Assembly (NCBI GenBank): GCA_938086785.1
Contig: CALKCM010000001.1
Location: forward strand, 1-64,000
Direction: 5' to 3'
Length of the DNA stretch: 64,000 nt
Source of the DNA: an uncultured Bacteroidia bacterium
GTDB taxonomy: Bacteria; Bacteroidota; Bacteroidia; NS11-12g; UBA955
Position 1 is the first letter of the stretch; every line of letters begins with the position of its first letter. Made by a program: the position numbers and the translations under genes. Below the pieces are notes generated by a model. The model worked only from the letters and a program-made list of their open reading frames with translations. It was not told the origin of the DNA and did not search any database. This document shows positions 18,222-26,365 of the stretch, piece by piece.

Positions 18222-18251
18222 AAAAAGCCTCAATGAATTGAGGCTTTTTTT
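18222..18251 (+). terminator. Intrinsic terminator after gcvH
   Basis: A perfect 13-bp inverted repeat, AAAAAGCCTCAAT at 18222-18234 and its complement at 18237-18249, around a two-base centre, ends in a run of Ts. It lies 23 bases after the gcvH stop. Confidence 0.9.
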
Positions 18252-18311
18252 ATGAGCAAGTTTTTTTTTAAATAGAAGCCCCCTAACCTATCATACTAGA
18301 TCAAACTGAAT

Positions 18312-18319
18312 TACCTTTG
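18312..18319 (+). promoter_or_regulatory. Promoter element TACCTTTG before alkaline phosphatase
   Basis: Strict -7 match ending only five bases before the ATG at 18325, so the transcript would be leaderless or nearly so, or the next in-frame ATG (18349) could be the start. Confidence 0.5.
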
Positions 18320-18324
18320 AAGTA

Positions 18325-19371
18325 ATGAGATATGTATCATTGCTAATAATGGCTTGTCTTAGCATTAGTTTGGCTAAGTGCAACCCACCAGTCCAAAAAA
18401 AGAACCCTAAAAACATTATCATCATGATTGGTGATGGCATGGGCCTAGCGCAATTATGTGCAGGTTACGCTCTAAATGGACAGCAATTAAATATTTTTGA
18501 AATGGCACAAATCATTGGTCTAAGTAATACTGCCAGCGCTGATAATTTTATTACAGATAGTGCCGCAGGCGCCACTGCAATGAGCACTGGGTTCAAAACG
18601 AATAATGGCATGATTAGTTTTTTACCAGACAGCTCAAGCCCAAAGACTATTTTTGAGTTCGCTAAATCAAATCGAATGAAAACAGGTCTTGTCGTTTCTT
18701 GTGCCCTAACTCACGCCACTCCTGCATGTTTTTATTCCCATAGGTACAACAGAGAAATGCATGCGGATATTGCTTCGGATTTCTATAATGGAACAATAGA
18801 TATTGCCGCTGGAGGAGGATTTCCTGTATTTGACACAGCAAAATTGCAAAACCTAGGATACCAAGTAACTGTGGGAAAAACACCAGTTCCAACTGGTTCA
18901 AAATACATAGCGTTTTATGATACCTCATTCCATCCGGCACAAATAAGTGAAGGAAGAGGCTCTTTTTTAACAGATAACACCATGTTATCCCTGAATAGAT
19001 TAACAAATGAAAATGGCTTTATGCTTATGGTGGAAGGAAGCCAAATTGATTGGGGTGGACATAATAATGATGGAGATTACGTGGTTAAAGAAATGCTTGA
19101 CTTCGATTCCTGTGTGAAACGTGTGATTAACTGGGCTGAGCAGGATGGGGAAACCTTAGTAATCATAACAGCCGATCATGAAACAGGAGGACTCGGACTG
19201 ATGGGTTCCGATTCTTCAAGCACTGAGCCGAAGCTTATGTTTCATAATACTCACCATTCTGGTATTATGGTTCCTGTATTTGCATTTGGGCCAGGAGCAG
19301 AAAAGTTTCAAGGAGTGTATGAGAACACAGATATTTTTTTTAAAATGAAAAATTTACTAAATCTTAAGTGA
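18325..19371 (+). CDS. Alkaline phosphatase family lipoprotein
   Basis: A metal-dependent phosphomonoesterase acting outside the cytoplasm. The N-terminal signal has a lipobox-like LAKC with C19. Catalytic features of the alkaline phosphatase superfamily are visible: D37 in the MIGDGMG metal site, the nucleophile S79 in TDSAAGATAMSTG, and the late metal ligands in ADHETGG and HHSG. It is 348 residues, shorter than E. coli PhoA and close to the single-domain form seen in many Bacteroidota. It may supply phosphate from organic sources. The stop overlaps the GTG start of kdsB by four bases (GTGA). Confidence 0.9.
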   Translation: MRYVSLLIMACLSISLAKCNPPVQKKNPKNIIIMIGDGMGLAQLCAGYALNGQQLNIFEMAQIIGLSNTASADNFITDSAAGATAMSTGFKTNNGMISFLPDSSSPKTIFEFAKSNRMKTGLVVSCALTHATPACFYSHRYNREMHADIASDFYNGTIDIAAGGGFPVFDTAKLQNLGYQVTVGKTPVPTGSKYIAFYDTSFHPAQISEGRGSFLTDNTMLSLNRLTNENGFMLMVEGSQIDWGGHNNDGDYVVKEMLDFDSCVKRVINWAEQDGETLVIITADHETGGLGLMGSDSSSTEPKLMFHNTHHSGIMVPVFAFGPGAEKFQGVYENTDIFFKMKNLLNLK

Positions 19372-20093
19372 AAAGCTTCGGAATAATTATACCATCCCGA
19401 TATGCAAGCACTCGTCTGCCGGGTAAGCCTTTGGAAGATATACATGGGAAAACACTAATTCAGCGGGTATTAGAGAATGCATCTACTATAAAAGCTGCCG
19501 AATTTGTTATTGTTGCAACCGATGACGATCGGATATTTAACCATGTAAATACCTTTGGTCAAGCAATAATGACCCAGTCCAATCACTCCACTGGAACAGA
19601 TCGTATAAGAGAATGCCTCGATCATTTAGATTCCATTCCTGATATCATCGTGAACATTCAAGGGGACGAACCTTTTCTAGACCCTAAAATTGTAAGTGAT
19701 TTAATCGCTTGTTTTGATCAACCCGAGTGCCAAATTGCAACGGCCTATCATCTGATAAGCCATGAAGCAGCAAAATCAACAGATACCGTGAAGCTTGTGA
19801 GCAGTGAGAAAGATACTGCGCTTTATTTCTCCCGTTCGGTCATACCGCATAACACTAAAGAAATAAAGAAATACAAAGCTCACATGGGAATATATGCTTA
19901 CCGAAGTACTATCCTGAAAGAGATCACAGCCCTTGCACCTAGCTCTTTAGAATTATCTGAATCTTTAGAACAGCTCAGATGGCTACAGAATGGATATGCC
20001 ATTCATTGTGTTGAAAGCAAAACTCCTGGCATAGGAATTGATACACCGGAAGACCTGAGATTAGCACGAACAAAATTTTCAAATAATAATTAG
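19368..20093 (+). CDS. kdsB: 3-deoxy-manno-octulosonate cytidylyltransferase (CMP-KDO synthetase)
   Basis: KdsB couples KDO to CTP to give CMP-KDO, the donor for the LPS inner core. The N-terminus FGIIIPSRYASTRLPGKPL is the family nucleotide-binding motif, and IVNIQGDEPFLDP is the metal-binding loop. The final GIDTPEDLRLA region is also characteristic. Length (241 aa) is normal. The start is a GTG at 19368, which overlaps the alkaline phosphatase stop as GTGA; it fits the conserved N-terminus exactly and there is no ATG in a better place. Together with lptD, the KdsC-like gene and the GT9 this makes an LPS-rich window. Confidence 0.95.
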   Translation: MKSFGIIIPSRYASTRLPGKPLEDIHGKTLIQRVLENASTIKAAEFVIVATDDDRIFNHVNTFGQAIMTQSNHSTGTDRIRECLDHLDSIPDIIVNIQGDEPFLDPKIVSDLIACFDQPECQIATAYHLISHEAAKSTDTVKLVSSEKDTALYFSRSVIPHNTKEIKKYKAHMGIYAYRSTILKEITALAPSSLELSESLEQLRWLQNGYAIHCVESKTPGIGIDTPEDLRLARTKFSNNN

Positions 20094-20153
20094 ATAAGTC
20101 ATCCCTTATCCTCCACTTTTCATTAAGTTTCTTTTTTTTTAAGCAAAATTTAC

Positions 20154-20161
20154 TATATTTG
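20154..20161 (+). promoter_or_regulatory. Promoter element TATATTTG of the regulator-paa operon
   Basis: Strict -7 match, 34 bases before the ATG at 20196 and directly upstream of the palindromic operator at 20169-20184, so the bound regulator would cover the transcription start. Confidence 0.7.
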
Positions 20162-20168
20162 CCGTATA

Positions 20169-20184
20169 ACTAACAAACGTTAGT
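20169..20184 (+). promoter_or_regulatory. Probable TetR operator (ACTAAC-N4-GTTAGT)
   Basis: An exact inverted repeat, ACTAAC at 20169-20174 and GTTAGT at 20179-20184 around AAAC, sits between the -7 element and the start of the TetR gene. Its size and place fit a TetR dimer site and suggest autorepression and control of the paa genes. Confidence 0.75.
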
Positions 20185-20195
20185 ATGTAATTGCA

Positions 20196-20762
20196 ATGAA
20201 CAGAAGAGAGCAAATATTTCAAACTTCCATAAAACTTATGAAAAATAAGGGGTATGTGGGTACATCTATGAGAGATATTGCATCTGGCATGAGCATTGAA
20301 GCAGCTAGTTTATATAATCACATCAAAGGCAAAGAGGATATCCTAACGGATAATTGTTTTGAATTGGCGAATAAATTTATTGATAGTTTAAATACCATTT
20401 TAAAAAGTGATGAAAAGCCTTTGGATAAATTGCATACTTTCATTAGTAACCATGTAAATATATTGGTTGGAAATATGGATGCAGCCCATGTGTTTTTATA
20501 TGAATGGAAGCACCTTAGCGAACCTCATTACAGCAAGTTTTTGAGTATGAGGGATGAGTATGAACAGGGGCTAAGAAGAATTTTAAAAGATGATGAGTCC
20601 AATAATAATTTTGAAAACAGCTCATACAAAATGGTAGTTATTTCAGTGTTATCCTCCTTAAATGCCATTGAACAATGGTATAAGCCAGATGGTGAGATTA
20701 AAGTAGAGGAACTCTGTAACATTCTCTCAAAAATATTAATAAACGGAATTAAAGAATTATAA
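20196..20762 (+). CDS. TetR/AcrR family regulator (likely represses the paa operon)
   Basis: A 188-residue transcriptional regulator. The N-terminal helix-turn-helix (about 5-50) has the TetR pattern: QIFQTSIKLMKNKGYVGTSMRDIASGMSIEAASLYNHIKGKEDIL. The C-terminal ligand domain is of the type found next to phenylacetate genes in Bacteroidota. It is encoded four bases before paaA and preceded by a palindrome suited to TetR binding, so it probably represses the operon until phenylacetyl-CoA or a related ligand binds. The ligand is inference from context. Confidence 0.88.
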   Translation: MNRREQIFQTSIKLMKNKGYVGTSMRDIASGMSIEAASLYNHIKGKEDILTDNCFELANKFIDSLNTILKSDEKPLDKLHTFISNHVNILVGNMDAAHVFLYEWKHLSEPHYSKFLSMRDEYEQGLRRILKDDESNNNFENSSYKMVVISVLSSLNAIEQWYKPDGEIKVEELCNILSKILINGIKEL

Positions 20763-20765
20763 ATC

Positions 20766-21755
20766 ATGTACGGAAACGCATATATAGACCCAAAGAAAGC
20801 AAACTCTAGCCTAGTAGACGGCGAAAACCCAGAAAAATTAGCTGAGTTTGAAGCACGTATTGCAAGAGGAGAAAAAATAGAGCCTAAAGATTGGATGCCT
20901 GCAATGTATCGCAAGCAGCTTGTTCGTATGATCGAGCAACATGCACATAGCGAAATTATTGGTTCCTTGCCTGAAGGAACTTGGATCACTCGTGCTCCAG
21001 GCTTCAGAAGAAAACTTGCGCTCATGGCTAAAGTTCAAGATGAAGTTGGACATGCTCAACTCCTTTATAACGCAGCAGAAACTTTAGGAAAAAGCCGAGA
21101 AGACATGATAAATGACTTAATTAGCGGTAAGAGTAAATACAGTAATGTTTTTAACTATCCTGCCAAAACTTGGGCAGATAGTGCTGTGATTGCCTGGCTA
21201 ATTGATGCAGGAGCTATTGTCAACCAACTAGCAAACAGCAGAGGCAGTTACGGTCCATATTGCCGAGCATTAGAGCGAATCTGTGCAGAGGAATCTTTCC
21301 ATTTAAAATATGGTCATGACAATGTGGTCTTTTTGGCTACAGGAACCTCTAAGCAGCGCGAAATGGTGCAAGATGCCTTAACCCGATGGTGGCCGCCAAT
21401 CATGCATTTCTTTGGCCCCTCAGATAAAGATTCTGTTCACTCAGAAACCCTCATGAGGTGGAAAGTAAAAATGGCTTCCAATGATGACATGCGTCAGCAG
21501 TTCCTCAATATGTATGTTCCAAAAATATGGGATCTAGGATTAACCCTTCCAGATGCAAATTTGAAAAAGAATGAAGAAACCGGCAAGTGGGATTACACAG
21601 AACCTGATTGGGAAGAATTTAAGCGTGTAATTAACGGAGGAGGCCCTTGCAATGCAGAGAGACTAGCTGTTCGAAGAACTGCTGAGGAAAATGGCCAATG
21701 GGTGCGCAAAGCCTTACTCAAAGAATCGGAAACGTATGTTACACCCTTGAGTTAA
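20766..21755 (+). CDS. paaA: Phenylacetyl-CoA epoxidase subunit PaaA
   Basis: PaaA is the catalytic di-iron subunit of the multicomponent oxygenase that epoxidises phenylacetyl-CoA. It is 329 residues with a ferritin-like four-helix core. Metal-ligand motifs are visible: E in [10 protein letters not shown], the EVGHAQ motif (VQDEVGHAQ) and, in the second half, [11 protein letters not shown]. The conserved [15 protein letters not shown] region precedes the first site. The gene begins a run paaA-paaB-paaC-paaD with small gaps (7 bases, 1-base overlap, 1 base), matching the usual order. Confidence 0.96.
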   Translation: MYGNAYIDPKKANSSLVDGENPEKLAEFEARIARGEKIEPKDWMPAMYRKQLVRMIEQHAHSEIIGSLPEGTWITRAPGFRRKLALMAKVQDEVGHAQLLYNAAETLGKSREDMINDLISGKSKYSNVFNYPAKTWADSAVIAWLIDAGAIVNQLANSRGSYGPYCRALERICAEESFHLKYGHDNVVFLATGTSKQREMVQDALTRWWPPIMHFFGPSDKDSVHSETLMRWKVKMASNDDMRQQFLNMYVPKIWDLGLTLPDANLKKNEETGKWDYTEPDWEEFKRVINGGGPCNAERLAVRRTAEENGQWVRKALLKESETYVTPLS

Positions 21756-21762
21756 TGCAAAT

Positions 21763-22137
21763 ATGAAAATTGTTTCCTTAGACCCTCGTGTAAATCGTTC
21801 CTCCATTAATGAAACAGAGGAATCTGTAGTATTAAAAAAACTGGATCAATTTCAGACTTATGAAGTATTTGCCCAAACAAAAAGAGGCGTGCACCATGTT
21901 CATGTAGGTTCTGTTCATGCAGCCAATAAAAAAATTGCTGTGCTTTTTGCAAAAGAACAATATGCTCGCAGAGGAAAATGTGTGAATATTTGGGTGGTTA
22001 AAACATCTGATATTGCAACTACAGAATATGAAGACTCAGATATTTTTGATACCCTGGACGAGAAAACTCATAGAAATCCAGAGTCATACAAAGTGTTAAA
22101 TAGAATTAAAGAATATAAAGAAAGGACCTCAAAGTAA
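21763..22137 (+). CDS. paaB: Phenylacetyl-CoA epoxidase subunit PaaB
   Basis: PaaB is the small subunit required for structure of the PaaABCE oxygenase. This 124-residue protein carries the PaaB core (YEVFAQTKRGVHHVHVGSVHAANKKIAVLFAKEQYARRG), and the C-terminal YKVLNRIKEYKERTS. It lacks any metal site, as expected. Its stop overlaps the paaC start by one base. Confidence 0.95.
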   Translation: MKIVSLDPRVNRSSINETEESVVLKKLDQFQTYEVFAQTKRGVHHVHVGSVHAANKKIAVLFAKEQYARRGKCVNIWVVKTSDIATTEYEDSDIFDTLDEKTHRNPESYKVLNRIKEYKERTSK

Positions 22138-22907
22138 TGGAACTTACCGAAAGACACGTAGAAGGACTAAAACACCTGTTGTATAAAATGGCTGATGATC
22201 TATTAATTATAGGCCACAGAAATAGCGAATGGACCGGTATGGGGCCAATCCTAGAAGAAGACATTGCCTTTAGCAGCATGGCCCAAGATAAGATTGGACA
22301 ATCCTTAGCTATTTACAATATACTCCACGAAATGGGGGAACAGGAGCCCGACACAGTTGCTTTTACCCGCAATGCGTCAAGTTTTCATTGCTCTCAGCTG
22401 GTGGAACAGCCCATTGGAGAATATGACTTCTCATTGGTAAGGCATTTTTTATATGATTATGCAGATGCAATTCGTTTTGATATGTTATCCAATAGCATTT
22501 TTGAACCCTTAGCCATGGTATGCAAAAAATTTAGAGGAGAGTTAAAATATCATACGATGCATGCCAATATTTGGATTAAAGATTTGGCCGAAGGAAATGA
22601 GGAAAGTAAAACTCGAATTCAAAATGCCCTAAACAAAGCGTATCCGATGGCCCTAAGTCTTTTCGAACCGAGTGAGTTTGACAAAGAACTCAGTGAAGCA
22701 GAAATATTTTCTGGTGAAGCGAAATGTAGAACCATTTGGGAAAAAGAAGTGGGTACCGTCATATTAGAAGCAGGACTGGAGATTCCGCAGGTGTCAGATC
22801 CAGAAGAATATTATGGAGGAAGAAGTGGTAAACATACCGAACATTTGCAACCTCTTCTTGATGAAATGACCGAAGTTTTTCAAATAGATCCAACGGCTGA
22901 TTGGTAA
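22137..22907 (+). CDS. paaC: Phenylacetyl-CoA epoxidase subunit PaaC
   Basis: PaaC is a ferritin-like partner that binds and stabilises PaaA without a complete metal centre. This protein (256 aa) has the family N-terminal ADDLLIIGHRNSEWTGMGPILEEDIAFSSMAQDKIGQ, and the CKKFRGELKYHTMHANIWI stretch in the middle. Operon position is standard. Confidence 0.95.
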   Translation: MELTERHVEGLKHLLYKMADDLLIIGHRNSEWTGMGPILEEDIAFSSMAQDKIGQSLAIYNILHEMGEQEPDTVAFTRNASSFHCSQLVEQPIGEYDFSLVRHFLYDYADAIRFDMLSNSIFEPLAMVCKKFRGELKYHTMHANIWIKDLAEGNEESKTRIQNALNKAYPMALSLFEPSEFDKELSEAEIFSGEAKCRTIWEKEVGTVILEAGLEIPQVSDPEEYYGGRSGKHTEHLQPLLDEMTEVFQIDPTADW

Positions 22908-22908
22908 A

Positions 22909-23391
22909 ATGACACTCACAGAATCGCATATAACAACCCTTTTAGAAGAAGTAATGGATCCTGAGATCCCTACAATCTCTATTGTAGATCTTGGCATTGT
23001 TACGGGTATTGATATAGAACATGATGCTGTAAAAATTACATTAACACCTACATTTAGTGGCTGCCCTGCCCTGAAAATAATGGAGGAAATGGTAGCTGAT
23101 AAATTGAATGGAGAAAATATTAAAAATGAAGTAATCACTAGTTTTGAGAAACAGTGGAACACTAATATGATCTCAGAAAAGGGTTTAGAGGCTCTTAAAA
23201 AGCATGGATTGGCCCCACCGCCAAGACATAAAGGATATATAGAGTTAGACGTGCTAAGCGACACCCCTTGCCCTTTATGCAATTCAAGAAATACCACCAT
23301 GCAAACCCCTTTTGGCCCAACCTTATGCCGAAGCATGCATTACTGCAAAAATTGCTTGAATGGGTTTGAAGGATTTAAACCTGTTTCATAA
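22909..23391 (+). CDS. paaD: Phenylacetyl-CoA epoxidase assembly protein PaaD
   Basis: PaaD is needed for the activity or assembly of the epoxidase, probably in iron or iron-sulfur delivery. The first part (about 1-100) is a MIP18/DUF59 domain with the DPEIPTISIVDLGIV motif. The C-terminal region (about 120-160) is a small cysteine-rich knuckle (CPLC ... CRSMHYC ... C), four or more cysteines suited to binding a metal. Length (160 aa) is normal. It ends the paa run; the reductase gene paaE, normally next, is not here. A terminator follows. Confidence 0.95.
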   Translation: MTLTESHITTLLEEVMDPEIPTISIVDLGIVTGIDIEHDAVKITLTPTFSGCPALKIMEEMVADKLNGENIKNEVITSFEKQWNTNMISEKGLEALKKHGLAPPPRHKGYIELDVLSDTPCPLCNSRNTTMQTPFGPTLCRSMHYCKNCLNGFEGFKPVS

Positions 23392-23436
23392 TTCGAGAGA
23401 CATTTAAAACTGCAAAATACCATGAATCTCATGGAT

Positions 23437-23475
23437 AAAAAAAAGCCTTTTATCTAGCGATAAAAGGCTTTTTTT
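23437..23475. terminator. Bidirectional terminator between paaD and gldJ
   Basis: A hairpin with arms AAAAAAAGCCTTTTATC and its complement (17 bp) around TAGC. The A and T runs make it suitable for ending both the paa operon and the convergent gldJ transcript. Confidence 0.9.
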
Positions 23476-23502
23476 ACAGATCAATAAAATCTAATTTTTA
23501 TC

Positions 23503-25065
23503 TTATCTTCTTCTTTTCTTGCTCTTTTTGTTAATACCAGAGCTTGGAAGTTTATTGTATTTCTTTCTGCTGTTACCAACAGGTGCGCCAACTCTAATCA
23601 TGGCACATCTAAAACCGAGAGAACTTGTACTCTGCTTCTCATCAAGGAATCTTCTTGTACCAGGTGAAGCCCAATAGTTTCGATCATTCCAAGCACCACC
23701 TTTGAAGACGTGAGCTTTGTTGTTTACTAATGACGTTACTCCATATTCATAAGTTAACTCATCGCTATAGTAATCTTCATCTTTAAAACCAATGTTATCT
23801 GACTTCTTATAATTTCTTCTATTTACATTCTCTTCTTCAGTAACGTTTCTAAACTTAAGTCTCCCCAAAGAATCCTTATCGTCTAAATAGCCATACTGGT
23901 CAAGTTGAACCGTTTTGAAGACATTTCCTCTATACGGCATAAATTCACTGTAATCTTCTAATGAAAGTGGACGATATACGTCTAAAACCCACTCGCTTAC
24001 ATTACCAGACATATTATACAAACCGTAGTCATTTGGCCAGTAAGAGTAAACAGGAGTAGTTATAAAACCGGCATCGTTAAGACCATCTCCGGCAATACCA
24101 CCAAAGTCACCTTTACCTACCATTACATTCATTCTAATCTTACCTCTATCTTCTTCTGCACCATCTTTTACACGTATGGTATAATCGTTCCAGGCATATA
24201 TTTTATTTGCTTCAATATTGTTGAATTGAGTATTTCCAATATTTGCTTGTGCTGCATATTCCCATTCTGCCTCCGTAGGCAATCTGTAATCAGGCAATAA
24301 TATCCCATCTTCCATGGCGGCATGGCCACGAATTTGTTTTTTCTTTTTCTTTTGGCGATAATCTCTAAGTGGAGATTTCTTTTTGAAGAGCTTCTTTCTA
24401 TTGTTCACCTTAGTAAATTCATACTGATTGGCTAAATAAGCTCTTGTGTTCATGTTATTGTCTCCGGATGCATCCAACATCACATCAAAGTTCACTACAC
24501 CTTCACGATCTAAAATCATTTCATTTACCCGATCGGTTCTCCAAGCGGAGAAATCATTGGCTTGTTTCCAACTAATACCTACCACTGGATAGTCTTGATA
24601 TGCAGGATGTCTAAAGTAATAGTCTACGAATGGCTCATTGAACCCTAATTTATTTCTCCAAGCTAAGGTATCTGGCAAAGCAGCCCATCCCACTTCTGGA
24701 TATTCTTCGAATACTCGTTGAACCCAAAATAAGTATTCGCGATAGTACACATTACTTATTTCTGTTTCATCCATGTAAAAAGAATTGACGGTTACTTTAC
24801 GTTCCACACTACTGTGATCGTACAATAAGTCATTTTCTGTTGAACCCATAACAAAGGATCCCCCTTCTACAAGAACCAATCCCGGTCCTGTTTCTTGACC
24901 CTCATAGCGGTTTTTCATAAAACCTCCCCACTTGGGGCTATTGTATGCTTGGCCAGTGATACCACTGGTACTTTTTTGTTTACAAGAAGTAGAAGTTAAG
25001 GCGAGTGTAATCACTGCCATAACCAACCATTTTGTTCCGTATAAAAACTTATTCATTTGTTTCAT
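23503..25065 (-). CDS. gldJ: Gliding motility lipoprotein GldJ
   Basis: GldJ is a lipoprotein needed for gliding and for stability of T9SS proteins in flavobacteria. The signal ends in a lipobox with C28 (STSC). The main part (about 60-520) is a SUMF1/FGE-like fold, with GGSFVMGSTENDLLYD near residue 65 and FKGGAWNDRNYWASPGTRRF near residue 470. The C-terminus is Lys/Arg-rich. SUMF1-type T9SS proteins include GldJ and GldK; synteny next to porU and porV, as in Flavobacterium johnsoniae, points to GldJ. A TAGATTTG element lies upstream on the minus strand. The start is the ATG at 25065, or one three codons later. Confidence 0.9.
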   Translation of the reverse strand: MKQMNKFLYGTKWLVMAVITLALTSTSCKQKSTSGITGQAYNSPKWGGFMKNRYEGQETGPGLVLVEGGSFVMGSTENDLLYDHSSVERKVTVNSFYMDETEISNVYYREYLFWVQRVFEEYPEVGWAALPDTLAWRNKLGFNEPFVDYYFRHPAYQDYPVVGISWKQANDFSAWRTDRVNEMILDREGVVNFDVMLDASGDNNMNTRAYLANQYEFTKVNNRKKLFKKKSPLRDYRQKKKKKQIRGHAAMEDGILLPDYRLPTEAEWEYAAQANIGNTQFNNIEANKIYAWNDYTIRVKDGAEEDRGKIRMNVMVGKGDFGGIAGDGLNDAGFITTPVYSYWPNDYGLYNMSGNVSEWVLDVYRPLSLEDYSEFMPYRGNVFKTVQLDQYGYLDDKDSLGRLKFRNVTEEENVNRRNYKKSDNIGFKDEDYYSDELTYEYGVTSLVNNKAHVFKGGAWNDRNYWASPGTRRFLDEKQSTSSLGFRCAMIRVGAPVGNSRKKYNKLPSSGINKKSKKRRR

Positions 25066-25094
25066 ATAACGATATATCTCTAGCTATTATTGTG

Positions 25095-25102
25095 CAAATC
25101 TA
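25095..25102 (-). promoter_or_regulatory. Promoter element TAGATTTG before gldJ
   Basis: Strict -7 match on the minus strand 29 bases before the gldJ start; no TTG at the usual distance. It gives gldJ its own promoter, separate from the porP-like gene. Confidence 0.6.
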
Positions 25103-25165
25103 ATTTATTTGTGCCTAAAATGTGCATTCATGGTACATTTAATGTGAATTAACCCTCTGTCAATC

Positions 25166-26182
25166 CTAAAACTCCGGACATTTGAGAGGTCTAAATGGTT
25201 TTCGACCTGGAGGAACACACCAGTCAACGGTCGCACTTATTTCGTGACTACTTGGAATGGCTGAACGACCATCACTTACGGTGAAATCGTAACTATATCC
25301 AAATTTAAACTTCTGATATCTAAACCCAACCAACGCAATAATTGCATCTGAATTAGCAAATTGACCAAACGTTTGACGGTACCATAATCCTGATACAAAT
25401 GGCCCTTTGTTTACATAAAATCCAACATTCAATTGGGAGAAATTTCGCTGACGCATGAATAAAAAATTAGGTGAAATATTCGCATCATCAAACCTATTCT
25501 TGGTTAAAGGCAATACAGCCCCTCCATGAAAAGTGTAACGTATAGGTAAAACTTCCTTGGGGTTATTATAAAAACTCCAATTGGGCTGTATCACATTGTG
25601 CGCTGCAAAGCCTACATAAAATTTCGAGGAATATCCAAGCACACCCGCATTAAAGTTTGGGTAATTCACATTTGTTGATGGAAGATTTTCACCCGTAGGA
25701 TTCACAAATCCTTGTGTGGCAACAATTTGATCGCCCCATTTCAATTTATTAGGATCAATACTCTTGAAAGAGTAAGCTCCTTGTAAACCAAATCTCATAA
25801 AGAAAGGATTTCTTGACCTTCTCCCACGAAGCGCCAAAAGATACGAGTAGGATCCACTCACCGTAGTAGTGGTTAACAGACCTGAACCGGCTACATCTCT
25901 AAAAACAGATGCACCAACCCCACCTCCTATAGATGGCATATGCTGATCCCAACTTGCTCCAAAAGTTCTAAATGTTCCTGGCAAACCAGGCCATTGATTT
26001 CTGTAGTTTAAAGCGGCTCTTCCCGCGGCATACCCTTGCTCACAAACCGCTGTACCAGTAAAGGCTGGGTTTGTATATACCGGGGATGCATAAAACTGGG
26101 ATAACTCAGGATCCTGAGCCTGTAAATTAGCAAACGACGCAAAACTCACGATTCCTAATGTTAGTTGTAGCAGTTTTTTCAT
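25166..26182 (-). CDS. PorP/SprF family outer-membrane T9SS protein
   Basis: A 338-residue outer-membrane beta-barrel of the PorP/SprF family, which anchors SprB-type adhesins or takes part in the T9SS. After a signal peptide (to about residue 22) comes the conserved DPELSQFYASPVYTNPAFTG. The rest is alternating strands, with the typical GGAVLPLTKN and FGYSYDFTVS near the end. Bacteroidota carry many PorP/SprF paralogues, usually next to a large adhesin gene; here it lies between gldJ and porU, so which subtype it is remains open. Confidence 0.88.
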   Translation of the reverse strand: MKKLLQLTLGIVSFASFANLQAQDPELSQFYASPVYTNPAFTGTAVCEQGYAAGRAALNYRNQWPGLPGTFRTFGASWDQHMPSIGGGVGASVFRDVAGSGLLTTTTVSGSYSYLLALRGRRSRNPFFMRFGLQGAYSFKSIDPNKLKWGDQIVATQGFVNPTGENLPSTNVNYPNFNAGVLGYSSKFYVGFAAHNVIQPNWSFYNNPKEVLPIRYTFHGGAVLPLTKNRFDDANISPNFLFMRQRNFSQLNVGFYVNKGPFVSGLWYRQTFGQFANSDAIIALVGFRYQKFKFGYSYDFTVSDGRSAIPSSHEISATVDWCVPPGRKPFRPLKCPEF

Positions 26183-26195
26183 ACCTATATCTTGA

Positions 26196-26203
26196 CAAAA
26201 TTA
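26196..26203 (-). promoter_or_regulatory. Promoter element TAATTTTG before the PorP/SprF gene
   Basis: Strict -7 match on the minus strand, 13 bases before the start at 26182. It faces away from the porU promoter in the same 183-base intergenic region. Confidence 0.6.
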
Positions 26204-26266
26204 CGAAATAAAACGTTGTCTAACTTAAAAATATTACTTAAAAGTCATTTTTTTTATTACAATACC

Positions 26267-26300
26267 TTGAAAAAAGGCCTAAAATATAATCTTACCTTTG
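26267..26300 (+). promoter_or_regulatory. porU promoter (TTG-N23-TACCTTTG)
   Basis: TTG at 26267-26269 and TACCTTTG at 26293-26300 are 23 bases apart, the upper end of the Bacteroidota spacing. The ATG lies 65 bases downstream, leaving a moderate leader. Confidence 0.65.
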
Positions 26301-26365
26301 ACGTTAGTTAGGTGTAGCTGTAAAATGAATAAAAGTCAAAAGTTAAATTTTTTGCCCCAGATATA

